DNA from: Streptomyces sioyaensis
Lineage (GTDB): Bacteria > Actinomycetota > Actinomycetes > Streptomycetales > Streptomycetaceae
DNA length: 64,000 nt
Assembly (NCBI RefSeq): GCF_004122735.1
Contig: NZ_SDIF01000001.1
Span: forward strand, 62,001 to 126,000
Direction of reading: 5' to 3'
The translations under genes and the position numbers were made by a program. The stretch's first letter is position 1, and each line of letters starts with the position of its first letter. Positions 45,443 to 57,519 of the stretch are shown here, piece by piece. The notes beneath the pieces are model-generated. The model was not told the DNA's origin, ran no database searches, and worked only from the letters and a program-made list of their open reading frames with translations.

Positions 45443-45531
45443 GCGCCCCACGCAGCGGCACCCGCGCGGTACGCCCACGTACCCCCCGCATACCCGGCAA
45501 CACCGTCAAGAAATGAAAGGTCTTACCCCTC

Positions 45532-45906
45532 ATGGCTCAAATGGAATCTGCCCTCTCCGACGCGATGTCGTCCATCGAGGGCGCCGTCGGCGTCGCCCTG
45601 GTCGACTACACCAGCGGGATGGCTCTGGCCGCACTGGGCGACAACCAGGCGCTGGATCTCAACGTCGCGGCGGCGGGCAACACCGATGTCGTACGCGCCA
45701 AGATGCGCACCATGGAGATGCTGGAACTCACGGGCTCCATCGAGGACATACTCATCACCCTGACCTCGCAGTACCACATCATCCGCCCGGTGACGGGCAA
45801 GAGCGGCCAGGGCCTCTTCCTGTACCTGGTGCTGGACCGCAAGCGCGCCAACCTCGCGCTGGCCCGCCACCGCCTCGCCAAGGTCGAGGGCGACCTGGAG
45901 GTCTGA
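45532..45906 (+). CDS. short roadblock-like protein B (124 aa)
   Basis: A 124-residue paralogue of the protein at 43714, with GAAAGG upstream of its ATG. The signatures ALVDYTSGMALAALG, DVVRAKMRTMEML, IEDILITLTSQYHIIRP and LYLVLDRKRANLALARHRL match it block by block. It closes the four-gene cluster; the urease genes follow on the opposite strand after 18 bp. Confidence 0.85.
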   Translation: MAQMESALSDAMSSIEGAVGVALVDYTSGMALAALGDNQALDLNVAAAGNTDVVRAKMRTMEMLELTGSIEDILITLTSQYHIIRPVTGKSGQGLFLYLVLDRKRANLALARHRLAKVEGDLEV

Positions 45907-45924
45907 CGAGGGGCGCCGCCGCCC

Positions 45925-46763
45925 TCACCCGGCGGCGGCGCTCCGCGCGGCCTCGTCCAGGAGACGGCGCAGCCGCAGCGCGTCCGGGGCGACGGCCGTG
46001 GCCAGCACCGCCGGGCCGGCGAGCGGCGCGAGGACCCCCTGGCCCTCGTCCGCCGCGGACCGTTCGCCCGCCGCGGCGCCGAGCAACCGCACGTCCGCCG
46101 GCCGGTCGTCGAAGTCCGGTGAGACCACCAGGAATTGGCCGACCGCCCGGTGTCCGCCCAGGACGGCGGAACCGTCCCAGCCGGGGACGCCGGGCCCGTA
46201 GGCCGTCTCCTGGTCGAGCAGGGTCCGGCCGGCACGGCGGACGGTGAGCCGGCTGCGCAGTGCACCGGTCTCCTCGCCGCTGCGCCCCAGCACCTGCTCC
46301 TCGCGGAGTACCAGACGGGCGGTGGGGGCGAGTTCGACGGTGGTGGTCATCCGCAGATCGCTGCCCGCCGCGGAGATCAGCGGCTCCGGCAGCCAGTCGA
46401 GCCGTGCGCCGTCGCCCACCGTCAACCGTACGTCGTAATGGGCGGGTTCCCCGGTACGACCGGGCAGCGCGACGGTCGCGGCGGCGGCCGTGACGCACAG
46501 CGCACCGCCCGCCTCGACGGTGGCGTCGAGCCCCAGCCGGTCGCCGCCGAGCGGGGCGCTCATCGCGCCCACCACGCAGACCCGGGCCTGCCGGCCGGGC
46601 GCGCCGACGCGGCGCAGCGCGAGCGGGCCGTCGCCGTCGAGGACGGGCAGCCGGGTGAGGCCCACGGAGTCGGGCCGCGCGAGGATGCGGGCGGTGGCAC
46701 GCAGTCCGGCGGCCGACGGGGCGCGCGTCCCCTCGGGCCGGGCCGGTGTGTCCAGTGCGAGGG

Positions 46764-46767
<4 letters not shown>
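45925..46767 (-). CDS. ureD: urease accessory protein UreD
   Basis: A 280-residue UreD (UreH) scaffold that forms the pre-activation complex with UreF and UreG on apo-urease. It has the family's beta-helix composition and the segments [17 protein letters not shown] and [21 protein letters not shown]. Last gene of the operon; its start overlaps the ureG stop by 4 bp. Confidence 0.93.
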
Positions 46768-47465
<698 letters not shown>

Positions 47466-47516
47466 TCCGTGGTTCGTACGGCCAGGGGCGCGCGGGTCCG
47501 GCAGGGGCCGGCGGGG

Positions 47517-48233
47517 TCAGGACGCGAAGAGTCGCACCGGCCAGGCCGCGTGCTGCTGGGCGGTGATGTCGAGCAGTGGCGCGGAGGCGGCGGGCAGCGC
47601 ATCGGTCCCTTCGGCGACGACCCGCTCCGCGGCGTCGGCGCCCTGCTGGGCGACCCGGTCGACGTCGGCGGCGAGGCGGGCGAGCACGGCTGTGGCGTCG
47701 AAGGGGTCCAGGCTCAGCAGCCGGACGGCCGCGCCGGCCGGACCGCTGATGCTCTCGTAGGCCGCGGCGTGCGCGGCGTCCAGCGGCGCCAGGCCTGCGG
47801 ACCGGGCGGCCAGGCCCAGCACGACGGGCTGGTGTGCGCCGCGCGGACGGGCCGCGGCGAGCGCGTCGAGCGCGGCGCTCGGCCAGGTCGCGCGGGCGGC
47901 CCGCATCATCTGCCGGCCGAGCCGCCGGGCGACCTGCCGCAGCGCCGGTACGGGCGTCCGGGCGTCGGCGGCGTCATCCAGGAGGAGCGGGTCGTGGCCG
48001 GCGGCGGCCGCGGCGGCGAGCCCGGCGGCGACCAGGCCGGCGGTGTGCAGCCGGCCGCGGCAGAAGGTCTCCAGGGTGGCGGCGTCCGTGATGCGTCCCG
48101 CGGTGACGGCCGGTTCGGCACCGCCCGAGTGGGCGTGCCCGCCGGCGGGGAACCGGCCGTCGGCGAGGACGAGCAGCGCGGCGCGGCTCATCGGTGGTCC
48201 GGGGCGTTCGTCGGGATGTTCCATCGGCGCCAC
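47517..48233 (-). CDS. ureF: urease accessory protein UreF
   Basis: A 238-residue all-helical UreF. The N-terminal LLVLADGRFPAGGHAHSGG is the family signature (PxGxxxHSxG). It gates UreG activity in the maturation complex. The start is uncertain: GTG 48233 directly after the ureC stop, or ATG 48224. Confidence 0.92.
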   Translation of the reverse strand: MAPMEHPDERPGPPMSRAALLVLADGRFPAGGHAHSGGAEPAVTAGRITDAATLETFCRGRLHTAGLVAAGLAAAAAAGHDPLLLDDAADARTPVPALRQVARRLGRQMMRAARATWPSAALDALAAARPRGAHQPVVLGLAARSAGLAPLDAAHAAAYESISGPAGAAVRLLSLDPFDATAVLARLAADVDRVAQQGADAAERVVAEGTDALPAASAPLLDITAQQHAAWPVRLFAS

Positions 48234-48234
48234 A

Positions 48235-49956
48235 TCAGAAGAGGAAGTACCGCTGGGCCATGGGCAGTTCGGCGGCGGGGGCGGGTTCGACCACCTCGCC
48301 GTCGATGGTCACCGTGAAGGTGTCGGGGTCGACCTGGACCCGCGGCAGGGCGTCGTTGTTGCGCATGTCGGCCTTGGTGACGCCGCGGGTGGAGCGGATC
48401 GCCTCGTAGCGCTTCGCCAGCGGGAGGCGTTCGGGGAGCGCGTCGTCGAGGGCCTGCGGGGAGACGAAGTTGACCGAGTTGCTGCCGGGCGCCTTGCCGG
48501 TGGCACCGAACATCGGGCGGGGCAGCACCGGCTGCGGCGTGGGGATGGACGCATTGGCGTCGCCCATCTGCGCATACGCGATCTGGCCGCCCTTGATGAC
48601 CAGCTGCGGCTTGACGCCGAAGAACGCCGGGTCCCACAGGACGAGGTCGGCGAGCTTGCCGTCCTCGACGGAGCCGACGACATGGTCGATGCCCTGGGCG
48701 AGCGCGGCGTTGATGGTGTACTTCGCGACATAGCGGCGGGCGCGGTGGTTGTCCGCACCCCCGTCGCCGGGCAGGCTGCCCCGGCGCCGCTTCATGACGT
48801 GCGCGGTCTGCCAGGTACGCAGCACGACCTCGCCGATCCGGCCCATGGCCTGGGCGTCGGAGGACATGATCGAGATGGCGCCGAGGTCGTGCAGGATGTC
48901 CTCGGCGGCGATGGTGGAGGGCCGGATCCGGGATTCCGCGAAGGCCAGGTCCTCGGGGACGGCGGGGTTGAGGTGGTGGCAGACCATCAGCATGTCGAGG
49001 TGTTCCTCGACGGTGTTGACGGTGTGCGGCCGGGTGGGGTTGGTGGACGCGGGCAGCACGTTGGGCTCGGAGACCATCGCGATCATGTCGGGGGCGTGTC
49101 CGCCGCCGGCACCTTCGACATGGAAGGCGTGGATCGAGCGGCCGGCGATGGCCGCGAGGGTGTCGCCGAGGAAGCCGGCCTCGTTGAGGGTGTCGGTGTG
49201 GATCGCGAGCTGGGCGCCGCTCTCCTCACAGACGGTCAGGCAGGCGTCGAGGACGGCCGGGGTCGCGCCCCAGTCCTCGTGGATCTTGAAGCCGAGGATG
49301 CCGGCCCGCAGTTGGTCGCGCATCGAGGCGAGGGAGGTGGTGTTGCCCTTGCCGAGCAGTCCGACATTGACCGGCAGGGAGTCCATCGCCTCGAACATCC
49401 GGGCCACGTGCCAGGCGCCGGGGGTGATCGTGGTGGCCTTGCTGCCTTCGGCGGGGCCGGTACCGCCGCCGATCATCGTCGTGACGCCGGAGGCGAGGGC
49501 CTCGTCCGCCTGCTGGGGGCAGATGAAGTGGACGTGGGTGTCGATGGCGCCGGCCGTCAGGATCTTGCCGTTGCCGGCGATGATCTCGGTCTCGGGTCCG
49601 ATGACCAGGTCGGGGTGGACGCCGTCCATGGTGTCGGGGTTGCCGGCCTTGCCCAGGGCGGTGATCCGCCCGTCGCGGATGCCGACGTCGGCCTTGACGA
49701 TGCCCCAGTGGTCCAGCACGACCACGCCGGTGATCACGGTGTCGGGGGTGCCCTCGGCGCGGGTGGCGCGGGACTGCCCCATCGATTCGCGGATCACCTT
49801 GCCGCCGCCGAAGACGGCCTCGTCACCGGCCCGGCCGGGCCCGCCCGAGCGGTCCTCGGTGATCTCGATGACCAGGTCGGTGTCGGCGAGCCGGATCCGG
49901 TCGCCGGCGGTGGGGCCAAAGAGGTCTGCGTACGCCTGACGGGTCAGCTCAGCCAT
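48235..49956 (-). CDS. ureC: urease alpha subunit UreC
   Basis: A 573-residue catalytic subunit hydrolysing urea at a di-nickel site. Ni ligands are in [12 protein letters not shown] (HxH). The carbamylated Lys is in [12 protein letters not shown], followed by two more His motifs ([12 protein letters not shown] and [12 protein letters not shown]). The mobile flap [12 protein letters not shown] holds the catalytic His. Length is standard. It overlaps ureB by 8 bp. Confidence 0.98.
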   Translation of the reverse strand: MAELTRQAYADLFGPTAGDRIRLADTDLVIEITEDRSGGPGRAGDEAVFGGGKVIRESMGQSRATRAEGTPDTVITGVVVLDHWGIVKADVGIRDGRITALGKAGNPDTMDGVHPDLVIGPETEIIAGNGKILTAGAIDTHVHFICPQQADEALASGVTTMIGGGTGPAEGSKATTITPGAWHVARMFEAMDSLPVNVGLLGKGNTTSLASMRDQLRAGILGFKIHEDWGATPAVLDACLTVCEESGAQLAIHTDTLNEAGFLGDTLAAIAGRSIHAFHVEGAGGGHAPDMIAMVSEPNVLPASTNPTRPHTVNTVEEHLDMLMVCHHLNPAVPEDLAFAESRIRPSTIAAEDILHDLGAISIMSSDAQAMGRIGEVVLRTWQTAHVMKRRRGSLPGDGGADNHRARRYVAKYTINAALAQGIDHVVGSVEDGKLADLVLWDPAFFGVKPQLVIKGGQIAYAQMGDANASIPTPQPVLPRPMFGATGKAPGSNSVNFVSPQALDDALPERLPLAKRYEAIRSTRGVTKADMRNNDALPRVQVDPDTFTVTIDGEVVEPAPAAELPMAQRYFLF

Positions 49957-50260
49957 CGAGAGTGCCTCCGGTCTCCCCGCGCAGTCCTTCGACGATCCGC
50001 TTGCCCCCGAGGGGTACGAGTTCGATCTCGGTGGGGATGCCGGGCTCGAAGCGCACGGCGGAGCCGGCCGCGACGTTCAGCCGCTTGCCGTGCGCGGCCG
50101 CGCGGTCGAATTCCAGGCCGGGATTGGCCTCGGCGAAGTGGTAGTGGGAGCCGACCTGCACGGGGCGGTCGGCGGCGTTGAGGACGGTCATACGCGTGCG
50201 GGGGAGGCCTTCGTTGAGGCGTACCGGCTCGTCGGCGTGGAGAATCTGTCCCGGGATCAT
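49949..50260 (-). CDS. ureB: urease beta subunit UreB
   Basis: A 103-residue UreB (MIPGQIL start, [18 protein letters not shown] core). It is separate from UreA, as in most actinobacteria. It overlaps ureC by 8 bp. Confidence 0.97.
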   Translation of the reverse strand: MIPGQILHADEPVRLNEGLPRTRMTVLNAADRPVQVGSHYHFAEANPGLEFDRAAAHGKRLNVAAGSAVRFEPGIPTEIELVPLGGKRIVEGLRGETGGTLDG

Positions 50261-50277
50261 CTTCGGTACTCCCGCGG

Positions 50278-52059
<1,782 letters not shown>

Positions 52060-52098
52060 GCCGCCCGCACCATCGCGCGGTCAGCTCCGGCTGACCCC

Positions 52099-52413
52099 TC
52101 AGTGCCCGCGACCCGGCCGCCGATCCCCGGCGGCCGGGTCGCGGTGTTCCGCGGCGATCCCGAACCGCCGCCGTTCGCCCGGAGCGGACGGGAGCGGCCG
52201 CACGGCCGAGACCGTGCTGATCACCTGCTCCTCTTCCGTGTCCTTCTCGCGCCGCCCCAGCTCTTCGAGAAGCTGCAGGTCAGCGGCGGACACCAGGGCC
52301 ACCAGCGGCTTGCCGTGGCGGGTGACGACCACCCGCTCGCTGCCGTAGACGACTCGGTTGATCAGATCCGCCAGCTCCGCCCGGGCTTGCGTCACCGGAA
52401 TTTCGTAGGCCAT
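52099..52413 (-). CDS. Phd/YefM-type antitoxin, no partner toxin
   Basis: A 104-residue protein. Residues 1-75 are a typical Phd/YefM DNA-binding antitoxin (IPVTQARAELADLINRV, ERVVVTRHGKPLVALVSAADLQLLEEL). The last 30 residues are Arg/Pro-rich and are encoded partly within the terminator hairpin of the convergent peptidase gene, so the real stop may have shifted. No RelE/YoeB or Doc toxin follows, since the next downstream gene is the peptidase on the other strand. Confidence 0.8.
   Translation of the reverse strand: MAYEIPVTQARAELADLINRVVYGSERVVVTRHGKPLVALVSAADLQLLEELGRREKDTEEEQVISTVSAVRPLPSAPGERRRFGIAAEHRDPAAGDRRPGRGH
52106..52144 (+). terminator. M28 peptidase terminator inside antitoxin 3' end
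   Basis: Perfect 16-bp arms (52106-52121 and 52129-52144), 7-nt loop, 46 nt past the peptidase stop and within the last codons of the opposite-strand antitoxin gene. Confidence 0.85.
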
Positions 52414-52649
52414 GCTCCTAGCCTATGTAATGTTCACCTGGTCCACCGTGATCCGTGGCGACAGCGAATGTCCAGGTCAGAGGTCCCCGTGCGCTCCCGC
52501 GCGCTCTCGTTTGTGAGAGATGTGTGAGACGAAGATTCTTCTGGTCACACTGACACCCCGGCGGGTCTCCGGTGCGGCGGGACACCCCGCTCCACCGGCC
52601 CCGCTCGGAGCTCCGGCCCGGCGGCTGCTTGCCCGTCGACGTACCGGAG

Positions 52650-52825
52650 GCTGAGCGGATCTCTGCCCAGCTTCCACATCGGCAAGCCGTGGTAAGTACC
52701 ACGCGCGGCGGCGTGATCCCGGCGGTTGGGCTCGCCCATCGTCTCGGGATCCGCGACGTGCGGACCGTCGGGATCACCCGCACCACCAGCGCCAGTATCG
52801 ATGCCGAAGCGGCGCGCCCCTCGCC
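52650..52825 (+). pseudogene. phosphoribosyltransferase remnant
   Basis: The frame encodes TTRGGVIPAVGLAHRLGIRDVRTVGITRTTSASIDAE, which looks like the N-terminal third of a PRPP-binding phosphoribosyltransferase. The frame breaks soon after (about 52825), and the downstream PRPP loop (an expected DDVxGTG segment) is not found in any frame. No good start lies upstream. I read it as a decayed fragment. Confidence 0.5.
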
Positions 52826-53092
52826 CACACGGCGGACGTGATCCGCGCCCGCGACCCCGCCCGGCCGCTCAAGGCGTCGACGGTCACACCGATCCGCCCT
52901 CCGGTTTTCGCATCGCTGCCGCGCCCGGGTCAGACGAGATGGAGGTGGTCAGCGGTTGATGGCTGCGGCGCCCTCTTCCTCGTACGTCTCGGCCGAGGGG
53001 ACGGGCCTTGGACACCGGCCCGGGTTACGTCATCGGCGTCACGCCGACCTCCTCCCTACGTAACCACTCACAGCGTGCGACCTCGCGTCGCA

Positions 53093-53521
53093 CCCCCAAT
53101 CTGGCAGTTCTCGGTACGGCCCGCCGTACCGAGAACTGCCGCTGCACACCGGCAGAAGTGACGCCCTTCTTCAGGAAACCGGTGTCATCGACGATCGGAA
53201 CCCTGTCCGGGGCGCCAAGCCGCTCGGCGACGTACTGCTGCAGATCGTCCCGGACCGCTTCAGCGTCCCAGGAGGCGCCGTTCAACAGCTGCTGGAAGCC
53301 GGCCGGCCCGCGGTGACCTGCATACTCGGCCGGCTGCCAGCCATTCTTCCGCTCCACCGGAGCCAGCAGACCGCGCACGTAGTCCCGCATCCGCCACCGC
53401 AGAACCACCCGCGAGAACCGGCGCGCCACACGCGCGAAGGCCGACTCCAACTCCCCACGCACAAGTCAGCTTCATCCATCCCCACCATGCTCGGAACAAC
53501 AAAGCCGACCAGCTCAGGCAA
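53093..53521 (-). pseudogene. IS701-type transposase remnant, frameshifted and truncated
   Basis: Conceptual translation begins PELVGFVVPSMVGMDEADL, then after a 2-bp shift near 53460 continues RGELESAFARVARRFSR, MRDYVRGLLAPVERKNGWQ, PAGFQQLLNGASWDAEAVRDD and VDDTGFLKKGV...GVQRQF. This is the N-terminal half of an IS701-family DDE transposase up to the first catalytic Asp. A 1-bp loss near 53130 shifts the next block (GTAGRTENCQIG), after which homology stops. The catalytic C-terminal half is missing. It cannot be functional. Confidence 0.8.
53103..53140. repeat. perfect 17-bp palindrome inside transposase remnant
   Basis: Arms 53103-53119 and 53124-53140 are exact inverted copies with a 4-nt loop. 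They coincide with the position of the 1-bp frameshift in the remnant. Confidence 0.75.
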
Positions 53522-53539
53522 CGATTTCTCACTGGAGTA

Positions 53540-54286
53540 CTAACGGACCGGAGGGCTGGCTGCCCATGCGAGGGCGTCATTGAGTTCGTCGTATGCGAAC
53601 CGCCGCACTTCGGCTCGGACGAAGTGATTCGCAAGCTGGGGTACCAGGGCGGCGACCTTACTGTCAGCCGCCAGTGCGATCTTCCTGACCTTCCGGTGGT
53701 GGTCGCGAATGAACCGCACATGACGGATCAAGCCCCCGATATTCTCCCATCCGGGGAACTCACGCGCATGGATCACGACGCCGGCCAATTCGGTGTGCGT
53801 CCCGAGCCAGCTGTCCACGGTCAAGGCGACGGCATCGAAATCCTGTGCACGCAGGGGCTGTTCGACCTCGACCACGAGCACGCCGGATTCGGTCAGCCGG
53901 TGGGAGATGCCAGGGCCCTCGGGAAGCGACGCCAGCCAGCGCAGGGCCTCGTCACGCTCCTGGCTTCCGAAGACGCGCACAGGACAAGCCATCAGAAAGC
54001 TTGCCAACCGGGTCGACTCACGGACCCAGCGCACATCACTGACGACCGCACACCCCTCGAACAGTCTCATGGCACCCATGCCGACCTTGAGGTCCTCCCA
54101 GGCGGCTGCGGGGGTGAGGGACGTGAACTCGGGACCGATCTCGCACAGGATCCGAATGCGGCGGCCTTCCCTCCGAGCATCCTCGATGAGTGGCTCGACC
54201 ACCGTCTGGTAGTCGTTCTTCGACACGGCCCCGATCGCCTTTACCGCGTCGACGCCGGCGGGTGCGTCCGTGGCTCTCTCCAGCAT
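53540..54286 (-). CDS. tandem SpoIIAA-like (STAS-type) protein
   Basis: A 248-residue protein from the ATG at 54286 with AGGGAA upstream. Two SpoIIAA-like domains lie in tandem. Domain 1 (about residues 15-130) has IGAVSKNDYQTVVEPLIED, ILCEIGPEFTSLTPAAAWEDLKVG and CAVVSDVRWVRE. Domain 2 (about 145-245) has LTVDSWLGTHTELAGVVIHAREFPGW, GLIRHVRFIRDHHRKVRKIALAADS and LNDALAWA. The family binds small ligands or membranes; no function is assigned. The IS701 remnant lies 18 bp after its stop. Confidence 0.82.
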   Translation of the reverse strand: MLERATDAPAGVDAVKAIGAVSKNDYQTVVEPLIEDARREGRRIRILCEIGPEFTSLTPAAAWEDLKVGMGAMRLFEGCAVVSDVRWVRESTRLASFLMACPVRVFGSQERDEALRWLASLPEGPGISHRLTESGVLVVEVEQPLRAQDFDAVALTVDSWLGTHTELAGVVIHAREFPGWENIGGLIRHVRFIRDHHRKVRKIALAADSKVAALVPQLANHFVRAEVRRFAYDELNDALAWAASPPVR

Positions 54287-54867
54287 GTCGTTCCCTCTCC
54301 GCGCACAGTGCGCCGTGCGGCCCGAGCGGAGGCCAACACAGGGCCCAGCGCGACTCGGGTTCAATTTTTACGTCCGGCCGGAGCCCAGGCTTCGGGCCTG
54401 TCCGTCGTACCCGCCCGGGTCCGGGCCGGGGATTCCGTCAACCGTTGCCCGGGCCTCCCGCGTCGGTCGGCGAGGGCCCGGAAGGCATCGGAAGGGTCGG
54501 CAAGTCGGACGGGAGCCATGCCCTCATCGTCACGGCGGTCGCTGAAGGGCGCATCCGGGGTCGGTTCCGAGGCGTGGCGACCGGCCTCAGCGCTCACACC
54601 CGTTCGGAGTAGGGCACGTCCTCGACCGTCGTGTGCCGGCGCGCCCGCGCTCCCCGTTGCGTCCGAGCCTGTACGGCCACGACCGGAGCGCTCATCAATC
54701 CGGAGACGTTCACCGACCCGCACGTCCGCCGATTTCGGCCACGGCGTCCAGCCGATGCCGGGGCAGCCGCGCCCAGGGCGGGATCCGCGCCCAGGACGGA
54801 ATCCCGCCCCGCTCATGCGAGCCGCGGCAGCGGCCGCCGAGTGTGGTCAAGGCCATGCGCCCTTCCC
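54287..54867. other. intergenic region before ACP operon end
   Basis: About 580 bp. It holds the promoter of the SpoIIAA-like gene at the left and a hairpin downstream of the ACP gene at the right. No convincing gene. Confidence 0.5.
54776..54809 (-). terminator. candidate terminator of the acs-E1-E2-ACP operon
   Basis: 9-bp arms (54776-54784 and 54801-54809), 16-nt loop, about 60 nt after the ACP stop. Confidence 0.45.
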
Positions 54868-55122
54868 TCATGACCCGTCAGCCGTGCGAGCGACGAGGAA
54901 GTCTGCGCTGTCCGCCAGCGTGGTGAGGTGCGCGGTGTCCTCGTCCTCGATCCGGAATCCGGTGCGTCGGCCGAGGATCTCGATGAAGCTGAGGAAGTCG
55001 AGCGAGTCGATTTCGAGAGCCTCCCGGAACTTGTCATCGGGCCCCAGGGCCGTGACGTCGGCGTCCGGGACGACCTCGGCCAGCGATTCCTTCACCATGT
55101 CCAGTGCTTCGTCGCGCTTCAT
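54868..55122 (-). CDS. discrete acyl carrier protein in a 2-oxoacid dehydrogenase operon
   Basis: An 84-residue ACP. Ser40 in EIDSLDFLSF is the phosphopantetheine site and the four-helix pattern is intact. Its ATG overlaps the E2 stop by 4 bp, so ACP and E2 are made together. No ketosynthase, ligase or NRPS module lies nearby. The placement suggests the ACP accepts an acyl group from, or gives one to, the lipoyl acyltransferase. Confidence 0.92.
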   Translation of the reverse strand: MKRDEALDMVKESLAEVVPDADVTALGPDDKFREALEIDSLDFLSFIEILGRRTGFRIEDEDTAHLTTLADSADFLVARTADGS

Positions 55123-56519
55123 ATCTCCTCCGGGCTCTGCAAGAAGCGGTCAACCGCAGTGAGATAGCGGGCTCCGACAGCCCCATCAGTGGCCCGGTGA
55201 TCCGCCGACAGGGTGGCCGTGACCACCGGCCGCACGCCGAGGAGGCCATCGACCGCCCAGGGCCGTTCGACAACCCTTCCGAAGCCCACCAGAGCCACCT
55301 GTGGCGGGTAGATCACACCAAGAACGGATTCCACCCCCTGGTCGCCCAGGTTGGTGACCGTGATGGTGGCGTCGGACACCTCGGAGCCCCGCAGTCTGCC
55401 CGTACGGGCACGGTGGACCAGGTCCTTCAAGCCGGCCATCAGCTGGGGGAGTTCGAGAGTATCGGCGTCGTGCAGGGCGGGGGCGACGAGTCCACCGCCG
55501 CGCAGGGACACGGCCACCCCCAGGTGTACTCCCCGGCCCGCGCTGAATCCGTCATCGGTCCAGAAGCCGTTCAGTGCGGGGACCTCTCGCGCCGCCCGGG
55601 CCGCGGCCTTGAGCAACAGGGCCGCGGGAAGCAGCCGTGCACCGGGTGGACAGTGGCGGTTGTACTCGTGCATCCAGTCCATCGCGGCGGTCAGGTCGAC
55701 GGTCGTGGACAGGTAGTAGTGCGGGATCTCGCGGTTTGCACGAGCCATCAGGCCTGCGATGGCCTCGCGCATCCCTGCCGGCCGGCGCTCCGCAGAGGGA
55801 CTGGCAGCAGCCGCACCGCTGCTCTCCTGCTCGGCAGGCGCTGTTGGGCCGGGGGCTGCCTGGCGAACGTCCGCCGCGCGAACGGCGCCGTCCCTGCCGG
55901 TACCGGTCACTCCGGAGAGGTCGACGCCCAGCTCACCGGCCAGTCGTCGGGCCAGGGGGGTGATGCGGGCGGGCAACCGCCGTGCCGCAGCCGCCCGCTC
56001 GACGTCGGCTCGGGTGACACGTTTTCCGGGCCCGGATCCGTGAACGGCGTCCAGGTCGACTCCGGCCTGCTCCGCCAGATGCCGGATCAAGGGGCCCTCG
56101 TCGCCGCGGACGCCGTCGTTGACGCCGGCCGGAGCCGGGACCGGCTCCTTCGCGGGGCCCGGCGCCGGCTGGGCGGCCGGTCGCCGCTCCTGGGCCTCCC
56201 GTTCCTCCGGTCGCGCCTCGTCACCCCTCCGGCGCTTCTTGGGTTTGTCGGGCTTCTCCCGCTCTTTCGGCGCCCCGGGCTCCCCCGCCGGCTCGATCAG
56301 CGCGAGCGCGGCGCCCACCGGGACCGTCGTCCCCGGGTCGACGAGAAGCTTCCCCACCGTGCCCGTCTCAAAGCACTCCACCTCGATCGTGGACTTCGCG
56401 GTCTCGACGACCGCGACCGCATCCCCTTTGCGCACCCGGTCGCCGGCGCGCACCAACCACTCCTGCAACGTGCCCTCGTCCATGTCGGCACCCAGCGACG
56501 GCATCGTGAACTCGGCCAT
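55119..56519 (-). CDS. dihydrolipoyl acyltransferase (E2) with two subunit-binding domains
   Basis: A 466-residue E2 starting MAEFTMPSLG. The lipoyl domain (residues 1-78) has the lipoylated Lys42 in VETAKSTIEVE. A charged Lys/Glu/Pro linker leads to two peripheral subunit-binding domains (about 125-160 and 170-205). The catalytic domain (about 240-466) has YYLSTTVDLTAAM and the SADHRATDG motif with His441 and Asp445. Substrate (pyruvate, acetoin or another 2-oxoacid) cannot be fixed from sequence. E3 is not encoded here. Confidence 0.92.
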   Translation of the reverse strand: MAEFTMPSLGADMDEGTLQEWLVRAGDRVRKGDAVAVVETAKSTIEVECFETGTVGKLLVDPGTTVPVGAALALIEPAGEPGAPKEREKPDKPKKRRRGDEARPEEREAQERRPAAQPAPGPAKEPVPAPAGVNDGVRGDEGPLIRHLAEQAGVDLDAVHGSGPGKRVTRADVERAAAARRLPARITPLARRLAGELGVDLSGVTGTGRDGAVRAADVRQAAPGPTAPAEQESSGAAAASPSAERRPAGMREAIAGLMARANREIPHYYLSTTVDLTAAMDWMHEYNRHCPPGARLLPAALLLKAAARAAREVPALNGFWTDDGFSAGRGVHLGVAVSLRGGGLVAPALHDADTLELPQLMAGLKDLVHRARTGRLRGSEVSDATITVTNLGDQGVESVLGVIYPPQVALVGFGRVVERPWAVDGLLGVRPVVTATLSADHRATDGAVGARYLTAVDRFLQSPEEI

Positions 56520-56521
56520 CG

Positions 56522-57517
56522 TCAGTCCACCGCCCGGTGCGCAGCTGCGACGATGTCGGCGGTCCGCGGCAGCGCCGCCTGTTCCAGCAGACGCGCGTAC
56601 GGGATCGGCACTTCCGCGCTGCACACCCGCTCGACCGGCGCGTCCAGCTCATAGAGCGAGCGTTCGGCGATCCGCGCCGATACCTCGGCGGCCAGGCTGC
56701 CGGAGCGCCACGCCTCATCGACGATCACTGCGCGGTGTGTCCGCGCCACCGAGGCGTCGATGGTCTCGTCATCGAGTGGCCGCAGCGTACGCAGGTCGAC
56801 GACCTCGGCACTGATGTCGTCGGCCGCCAGCTCGTCCGCCGCCGCGAGCGCCTTCGGCAGCGAACCGCCGTATGTGATCAGGGAGATGTCGGTGCCGCGC
56901 CTGCGGACCGCAGCGCGATCCAGGTCTACCGGGGAGCTGAGCGGGGCCAGTTCACCTGCGGTGTTGTAGAGACTGCCGTGTTCGAAGATCAGCACCGGGT
57001 CGGGGTCGGCCAGCGCCGGAGCCAGCATGTGGCGGGCGTCCCCGATGGTCGCCGGAGCGAGCACCCGGATGCCGGGGATGTGTGCGTACCAGCCTTCAAG
57101 GCTGTGGGAGTGCTGGGCGGCGAGCTGCCGGCCCGCGCCCGTCGTCATCCGGATCACGAGTGGAACGGGCAGTTGGCCGCCCGACATGTGCAGCAGCGTG
57201 GCGGCGTTGTTGAGGATCTGGTCGAGGGCGAGCAGGCTGGAGTTGACGGTCATGATCTCGACGATGGGCCGGAGCCCGGACAGTGCCGCGCCTATGCCCG
57301 CGCCCACGAACGCGGACTCCGACAGTGGCGCGTCGCGGATCCGCTCCGGCCCGAACTCCTCCAGCAGGCCGAGGCTCACGCCGAAGCAGCCGCCATACCG
57401 GCCCACGTCCTCGCCCATCAGAAAGACCCGGTCGTCGGCGCGAAGCGCCTCGCGCATGGCCTCGCGCATCGCTTCCCGGTATGTCGTCTTCCGCTCGTCC
57501 GCCCGGCCGGTGCCCAT
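56522..57517 (-). CDS. 2-oxoacid dehydrogenase E1 beta subunit
   Basis: A 331-residue transketolase-like beta chain. It has [28 protein letters not shown], the [21 protein letters not shown] region, and the C-terminal [19 protein letters not shown]. It pairs with the alpha chain to decarboxylate a 2-oxoacid on ThDP and reductively acylate the lipoyl of E2. Two nucleotides separate it from E2. Confidence 0.93.
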   Translation of the reverse strand: MGTGRADERKTTYREAMREAMREALRADDRVFLMGEDVGRYGGCFGVSLGLLEEFGPERIRDAPLSESAFVGAGIGAALSGLRPIVEIMTVNSSLLALDQILNNAATLLHMSGGQLPVPLVIRMTTGAGRQLAAQHSHSLEGWYAHIPGIRVLAPATIGDARHMLAPALADPDPVLIFEHGSLYNTAGELAPLSSPVDLDRAAVRRRGTDISLITYGGSLPKALAAADELAADDISAEVVDLRTLRPLDDETIDASVARTHRAVIVDEAWRSGSLAAEVSARIAERSLYELDAPVERVCSAEVPIPYARLLEQAALPRTADIVAAAHRAVD

Positions 57518-57519
57518 GG

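Noticed and set aside
54361..54816. 151-residue minus-strand frame after the ACP gene
   Set aside because: Low-complexity Arg/Gly/Pro composition, no motif, and it overlaps the candidate terminator.
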